Positions 59,773 to 64,000 of a DNA stretch of 64,000 nucleotides are shown here, piece after piece. The notes under the pieces were generated by a model. It did not search any database, was not told the origin of the DNA, and worked only from the letters and a program-made list of their open reading frames with translations. Both the position numbers and the translations under genes were made by a program. The DNA is from Actinopolymorpha pittospori. GTDB lineage: Bacteria; Actinomycetota; Actinomycetes; Propionibacteriales; Actinopolymorphaceae. The first letter of the stretch is position 1. Each line of letters begins with the position of its first letter. Location of the stretch: NCBI RefSeq assembly GCF_014873875.1, contig NZ_JADBEM010000001.1, positions 4,712,001 through 4,776,000 of the forward strand. Direction: 5' to 3'.

Positions 59773-60450
59773 ATGAAAGGTCGCATTCTGGTCGTCGACG
59801 ACGACATGGCGCTCGCCGAGATGCTCGGGATCGTGCTGCGGAACGAAGGCCTCGACGCGGTTTTCTGTGACTCGGGCGAGGCTGCGCTGGCGAAGGTACG
59901 TGAGGCCAAACCGGATGTCGTACTGCTCGACCTGATGCTGCCCGGCAAGGATGGTATCGAGGTGTGCCGGGAGATCCGTGCCGAGTCCGACGTACCGATC
60001 GTGATGCTCACCGCCAAGACCGACACGGTCGACGTGGTGCTCGGCCTGGAGTCGGGCGCGGACGACTACGTCGTCAAGCCTTTCAAGCCGAAGGAGCTGG
60101 TAGCACGGATCCGGGCGAGGCTACGGCGCTCGGACCGGGCCGTGCCGGAGACACTGCACATCGGTGACCTGGTGATCGACGTACCCGGCCACTCGGTGAA
60201 GCGGGGCACGGAGGCGCTGGCCCTGACTCCGTTGGAGTTCGACCTGCTGGTGTGCCTGGCCCGCAAGCCCTGGCAGGTCTTCGGTCGGGAAGAGTTGTTG
60301 GAGCAGGTCTGGGGTTACCGCCACGCCGCCGACACGCGGCTGGTCAACGTGCACGTCCAGCGCCTGCGCAGCAAGATCGAGCGTGATCCGGAGCATCCGG
60401 AGATCGTCGTGACAGTACGAGGAGTCGGTTACAAGGCAGGTCCGTCCTGA
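59773..60450 (+). CDS. mtrA: Response regulator MtrA (OmpR/PhoB family)
   Basis: The product is a 225-residue response regulator. The receiver has the acidic pair in VVDDDM, the phosphorylation site D53 in VVLLDLMLPGKDG, the Thr/Lys of MLTAK and VVKPFKPKEL. The winged-helix domain (about 135-225) shows LTPLEFDLLVCLARKPWQVF and VNVHVQRLRSKIERDPEHPEIV (in parts), which match MtrA strongly. MtrA controls cell division, wall hydrolases and DNA replication in actinobacteria. ATG 59773 is chosen; GTG 59767 is possible, and GACGAT six nt upstream may be a weak -10. mtrB and lpqB follow. Confidence 0.95.
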   Translation: MKGRILVVDDDMALAEMLGIVLRNEGLDAVFCDSGEAALAKVREAKPDVVLLDLMLPGKDGIEVCREIRAESDVPIVMLTAKTDTVDVVLGLESGADDYVVKPFKPKELVARIRARLRRSDRAVPETLHIGDLVIDVPGHSVKRGTEALALTPLEFDLLVCLARKPWQVFGREELLEQVWGYRHAADTRLVNVHVQRLRSKIERDPEHPEIVVTVRGVGYKAGPS

Positions 60451-60695
60451 ACCGGTCCGGGTCGGCCTGACCCAGGCCGACCTCGGTCCGTCGTCGGTCC
60501 GGTTCGCGGTCTGGTTGTCGGTCTGGCTTGGCTGGACCCCGGCCGCGGTCCGGGTTCGTCACGGACGCGCGGCGACTTGCACCACCTCGTACAGTCTGTG
60601 CAACGCGTGATGATGTGACGCCCGAACCAGTCGTCACGCACAGCAGTGGTTCACAAGCATCGAGTCACATCGCATCTCACCTCCCCTGGACACCC
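60451..60695 (+). other. Gap between mtrA and mtrB
   Basis: The 245 bp hold no separate gene. The mtrB frame is open from 60528, so part of it could code if mtrB starts earlier. I see no hairpin with a T-run, so co-transcription of mtrA and mtrB is likely. Confidence 0.35.
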
Positions 60696-62342
60696 ATGCA
60701 GACGCTGGACAGGACGCTGTGGCCGGCGGCCCGCCTCATCCGCCGGTCAGTCGCTGTCTGGCGCCGTTCGCTGCACCTGCGGGTGGTCCTGTCCACGCTG
60801 CTGCTGTCGGCGCTCGTCACCGTCTTCGTCGGCTGGATCCTGCTGCGCCAGGTCACCGACGGAGTCCTCGACGCCAAGGTCGCCGCCTCGGTCGGTGAGG
60901 CCTCGGCCGGGTTCCGGACGGCCCAGAGCGCCATCGACGCGGCCGAGCCGAGCGGCGACCCGAGCGAACTCACCACCCAGCTGGCCCAGGACATCGCGCT
61001 GCGCGGGGCCTCCGGTGGGCTCTACGACGTCGTCCTCGACGTGCTTCCGGCGGTCGGGGGCTCTCAGACGGTCTCGCGTTCGACGCGGGCGACCGTGCTG
61101 CCGACCAGCGTTCCCTCCGACCTGCGGGCCCAGGTGCGCGGCGACAAGGTGGCCTACCGCTACACGCTGATCCGCCGCGCCTCGGGCAACGACGTTCCCG
61201 GTCTGGCCGTGGGTTCGCAGCTGCACGAGCCGCGCAGCGGCGCGACCCTCAACGTCTACTACCTCTTCGACCTCCAGCAGCAGGAGGAGACCCTCAACCT
61301 GCTCCGGCGTTCCCTGGTCGCCGTCGGCGTCCTGATCGTCGTCCTGCTCGGATGCGTGGCGTGGTTCGTCACCCGGCAGGTCGTGACACCGGTCCGGCTC
61401 GCCCGCCAGGTGGCCGAACGGCTGGCCGCCGGCCTGCTCGACCAACGGATGCGCGTACGCGGCCAGGACGACCTCGCCCGGCTCGCGACGTCCTTCAACC
61501 AGATGGCCAGCAGCCTGCAGCGCCAGATCCGCCGGCTGGAGGAACTGTCGCGCGTCCAACGACGGTTCGTCTCCGACGTCTCCCACGAGCTGCGCACCCC
61601 GCTCACCACCGTTCGCATGGCGGCCGACGTGTTGTACGAAGCACGCCAGGACTTCGAGCCGGGAGTGGCCCGCGCCTGCGAGCTGCTGCAGGCCGAGCTC
61701 GACCGGTTCGAGGCGCTGCTCGGCGACCTGTTGGAGATCAGCAGGTTCGACGCGGGCGCGGCGGCGCTCGAACTCGAGGACCTCGACCTGCGCGGCCTGG
61801 TACGCCGGGTCGTCGACGGCGCCCGGCCGATCGCCGCCCGCAAGGGCAGCCGGATCGACCTGCACCTGCCGCAGGCCCCGGCCATCGCCGAGGTCGACTC
61901 GCGCCGGATCGAGCGCGTACTCCGCAACCTCGTCATCAACGCGCTCGAGTACGGCGAGGGTCGCGACGTCGTCGTTCGGGTCGGGGGCGACGACGAGACG
62001 ACCGCGGTCTCGGTGCGTGACTACGGCATCGGCCTGAAGCCGGGTGAGTCGGCGATGGTCTTCGAACGCTTCTGGCGGGCCGACCCCGCCCGGGCCCGCA
62101 CCACCGGCGGGACGGGCCTCGGCCTTGCGATCGCTCTGGAGGACGTCCTCCTGCACGGCGGCTGGCTGCAGGCCTGGGGTGAGCCGGGCCGCGGCGCGCA
62201 CTTCCGCCTCACGCTTCCGCGGACCGTGGGGGAGGCGCTCACTCACTCGCCGATTCCGCTGGTCCCGGGTGGGACGACCGAGCAGCGGCTGGAGCGCCCG
62301 AGGGTGTCTGCGCCGGGCGCGGCGGCCGGAGGTGTCGGATGA
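60696..62342 (+). CDS. mtrB: Sensor histidine kinase MtrB
   Basis: The product is a 548-residue kinase from ATG 60696; the open frame extends up to 60528, so the N terminus is uncertain. Helix 1 (VVLSTLLLSALVTVFVGWILL) and helix 2 (SLVAVGVLIVVLLGCVAWFVT) enclose an extracellular sensor of about 150 residues. A HAMP domain (VVTPVRLARQVAERLAAG) leads to the phospho-acceptor H297 in VSDVSHELRTPLTTVRMAAD. The ATPase domain shows NLVINALEYGEG (N box), DYGIGLKP (G1), FERFWRAD (F) and GGTGLGLAIA (G2). It phosphorylates MtrA in response to wall or division state. Its stop overlaps lpqB as ATGA. Confidence 0.94.
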   Translation: MQTLDRTLWPAARLIRRSVAVWRRSLHLRVVLSTLLLSALVTVFVGWILLRQVTDGVLDAKVAASVGEASAGFRTAQSAIDAAEPSGDPSELTTQLAQDIALRGASGGLYDVVLDVLPAVGGSQTVSRSTRATVLPTSVPSDLRAQVRGDKVAYRYTLIRRASGNDVPGLAVGSQLHEPRSGATLNVYYLFDLQQQEETLNLLRRSLVAVGVLIVVLLGCVAWFVTRQVVTPVRLARQVAERLAAGLLDQRMRVRGQDDLARLATSFNQMASSLQRQIRRLEELSRVQRRFVSDVSHELRTPLTTVRMAADVLYEARQDFEPGVARACELLQAELDRFEALLGDLLEISRFDAGAAALELEDLDLRGLVRRVVDGARPIAARKGSRIDLHLPQAPAIAEVDSRRIERVLRNLVINALEYGEGRDVVVRVGGDDETTAVSVRDYGIGLKPGESAMVFERFWRADPARARTTGGTGLGLAIALEDVLLHGGWLQAWGEPGRGAHFRLTLPRTVGEALTHSPIPLVPGGTTEQRLERPRVSAPGAAAGGVG

Positions 62343-64000
62343 CGCCCACGGAGGAGGCCTCGGCGCGGTGGAGTCGGCGGACGCTGCTGAGGACGGGTGC
62401 GCTCGGGGTGTTCGGGCTGGTGACGGGCTGCGCGAGTGTGCCCGTCGACGGCCCGGTGCGGTTCGAGTCGATGGGTACGCACGAGGCCACCCAGACCTCG
62501 CTCCCAGTCCTGGTCAACGGACCCGATCCGAGCGACAGCGCGCAGCAGGTGGCGCGCGGGTTCCTCGACGCGATGGCGAGCTACCAGGCCGGGCAACCGG
62601 TGGCGCGCAAGTACCTCAGCCCGGCCGTGAGCGAGCGCTGGCAGCCGACGCGCGTCCTCATCTACGACAGCGCCACGCTGCCGCTGGCCGAGCCCAAGCC
62701 CGGTCACGTCGTGATCGACGTACCCAAGGTCGGTGACCTCGGCGTCAACGGAGACTGGACGTCGGCCAGGCCGGGACAGAAGCTCGCGATCGACCTCGGC
62801 ATGACCAAGGTCGACGGTCAGTGGCGGGTCGGGAAGCCCCCCGACGCTCTGGTGATGTCGATCTACAACTTCCAGCGCGAGTACCAGCGCTACAACCTGT
62901 ACTTCTTCGACCCCGAGTTCGAGATCCTCGTGCCGGACCCGATCTACCTGCCGATCCGCGGTCACGTGGAGACGCTGCTCGTCAACGCCCTCCTGCGCGG
63001 TCCGTCGAAGTGGCTGCGGCCGGCGGTGCGCTCGGCGTTCCCCGACGGCACCACACTCGCGGCCCCGTCGGTGTCGGTCGAGCGCCAGGTGGCCACGGTC
63101 GATCTCGATCCGAAGGTGGACGGGCTCTACGACCCCCAACGCCGTTACCTGCTCGCGCAGCTCACCTGGACCCTCGACCAGATCCCCCAGGTCAAACGGG
63201 TTGCGGTCACTGTCGGGCGGGCCCAGTTCAGTGTCTCCGGCGTCGGGTCGACCACCGACCGCGAGCACTGGGCGACCTACGACCCCCAGGTGGCGACCGC
63301 AGCGCAGGGGGCCTACGCGCTCTCAGGCGACCGGGTCGTCATCATCGGGGCCAACTCCCTGGTCCCGGTGAGCAGCCTGGCCGGCCGCAAGATCTCCGCG
63401 CGCTCGATCGCGGTGAGCGTCGTCGGCGAGCGCGGCTCCGCCCAGCCCCTCGACCCCGACACGAAGGGCTCGGCCGACTGGTTGGCCACGGTGTCCGCGG
63501 ACGGGCGTCAGGTGATGGTCTACGGCTCGCAGGCCAACAAGCCGCGGGTGATCTGGCAGGGCGAGAACATCCTCGAGCCCTCCTGGGACCGCTACAGCAA
63601 GGTCTGGCTCGTCGACCGCAACGCCGGCCACGCGCGGATCGTCGCCGTCGACTCCCAGCAGGCCGTACCCGTCGCCGCGCCCGGACTGTCCGGGAACGAC
63701 GTCCGCGCCCTGAAGGTGTCCCGTGAGGGTGCCCGGGTCGCCGCCCTCGTCCAGCGTGGTGGGCGGACGGTGCTGGTGGTCGGTCGGGTCGAGCGCGGTG
63801 AGGGCGTCGCGGTCCGTGGCCTGCGCGAACTCCCACTGCCGATGACGTCGATGACCGACCTCGCGTGGTCCGACCTCGACCGGGTCACGGTGGTGGGTGC
63901 GGACGGGCAGGCGCCACCACGCGCGACGATCGTCAGCGTGGACGGCTACGAGGTCGATCCGCTGACCGGCCCGGACTCCAGTGCGGTCGCCGCGGCGCCG
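62339..64000 (+). CDS. lpqB: Lipoprotein LpqB, MtrAB accessory, cut by window edge
   Basis: The frame is open for 554 codons from ATG 62339 to the right edge, so only the extreme C terminus is missing. The N terminus WSRRTLLRTGALGVFGLVTGC gives a lipobox with C31 and a twin-arginine-like SRRTLL motif. A GerMN-like domain (about 200-310, LRGPSKWLRPAVRSAFPDGTT and VATVDLDPKVDGLY) is followed by a beta-propeller-like region (YALSGDRVVIIGANSLVPV, WLATVSADGRQVMVYGSQA). LpqB interacts with the MtrB sensor domain and tunes MtrA output. The ATGA overlap with mtrB shows coupling. Confidence 0.93.
   Translation, partial: MTPTEEASARWSRRTLLRTGALGVFGLVTGCASVPVDGPVRFESMGTHEATQTSLPVLVNGPDPSDSAQQVARGFLDAMASYQAGQPVARKYLSPAVSERWQPTRVLIYDSATLPLAEPKPGHVVIDVPKVGDLGVNGDWTSARPGQKLAIDLGMTKVDGQWRVGKPPDALVMSIYNFQREYQRYNLYFFDPEFEILVPDPIYLPIRGHVETLLVNALLRGPSKWLRPAVRSAFPDGTTLAAPSVSVERQVATVDLDPKVDGLYDPQRRYLLAQLTWTLDQIPQVKRVAVTVGRAQFSVSGVGSTTDREHWATYDPQVATAAQGAYALSGDRVVIIGANSLVPVSSLAGRKISARSIAVSVVGERGSAQPLDPDTKGSADWLATVSADGRQVMVYGSQANKPRVIWQGENILEPSWDRYSKVWLVDRNAGHARIVAVDSQQAVPVAAPGLSGNDVRALKVSREGARVAALVQRGGRTVLVVGRVERGEGVAVRGLRELPLPMTSMTDLAWSDLDRVTVVGADGQAPPRATIVSVDGYEVDPLTGPDSSAVAAAP

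Overview
The window is high-GC DNA with many GTG start codons, closely packed operons and strong G/C third-position bias. It carries whiB, mtrA-mtrB-lpqB, F420 biosynthesis genes (fbiA/fbiB), a SpoIIM-family membrane protein, DUF3499, DUF5719 and an LCP/ABC wall-polymer locus. Together these indicate an actinobacterium. The backbone order (manC, fbiB-fbiA, whiB, large GT2, DUF5719, zincin-like protein, DUF3499, manB, Trm112, SIS, manA, CDF, ahcY, RDD, SpoIIM, DUF58-MoxR, mtrAB-lpqB) is, as I recall it, the conserved chromosomal core of Streptomyces and relatives. The genus cannot be fixed from sequence alone; a soil Propionibacteriales member (for example an Actinopolymorpha-like organism) would fit. 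No tRNA, rRNA, insertion sequence, phage gene or CRISPR array was recognised.

Layout. 0-3.7 kb: two divergent LCP (LytR-CpsA-Psr) genes, the first cut by the window edge, then a family 2 glycosyltransferase. 3.8-11.1 kb (minus): a seven-gene, mostly overlapping operon with a polysaccharide ABC exporter, a GT2, two CDP-alcohol phosphotransferases (one inside a 641-residue multidomain protein), a glycerol-1-phosphate-dehydrogenase-like enzyme and a sugar/choline-phosphate-type cytidylyltransferase. It looks like a pathway that makes, exports and (through the LCP enzymes) anchors a phosphodiester-containing wall glycopolymer. 11.5-21.5 kb: a small hypothetical gene, galE, acetoacetyl-CoA synthetase, a TIGR03089-type protein, manC, DUF3105, a DNA glycosylase and the F420 pair. 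21.7-28.9 kb: a membrane protein with a long Q/Y/G-rich prion-like tail, whiB, an 1095-residue GT2/membrane protein and DUF5719. 29-35.9 kb: a degenerate zincin-like protein, DUF3499, the mannose-phosphate genes manB/manA with Trm112 and SIS genes, a nucleotidyltransferase-fold protein and a cation exporter.

36.0-47.7 kb is a catabolic island: a ROK repressor, GH42 beta-galactosidase, GH31 alpha-xylosidase (YicI type), an ABC sugar importer (binding protein plus two permeases, no ATPase) and a large glycoside-hydrolase-like protein that I cannot place in a named family. A shared inverted repeat (ATTTTGT-N11-ACAAAAT and an imperfect copy) lies upstream of both arms and is a candidate ROK operator. 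The substrate is plausibly a galactosyl-xylosyl oligosaccharide such as xyloglucan fragments.

47.7-64 kb returns to the core: a MerR regulator, ahcY, RDD, SpoIIM, an apparently frameshifted MFS gene, an F420-type oxidoreductase, the DUF58-MoxR-DUF4350-DUF4129-membrane protein cluster, and mtrA-mtrB-lpqB (lpqB cut by the edge).

A recurrent feature is a -10-like TAnnnT hexamer placed 6-8 nt before the start codon with no Shine-Dalgarno. It is seen at about ten genes and points to leaderless transcripts. The most interesting targets are the CDP-alcohol/G1PDH wall-polymer operon, the unclassified hydrolase with its shared operator, and the prion-like membrane protein.
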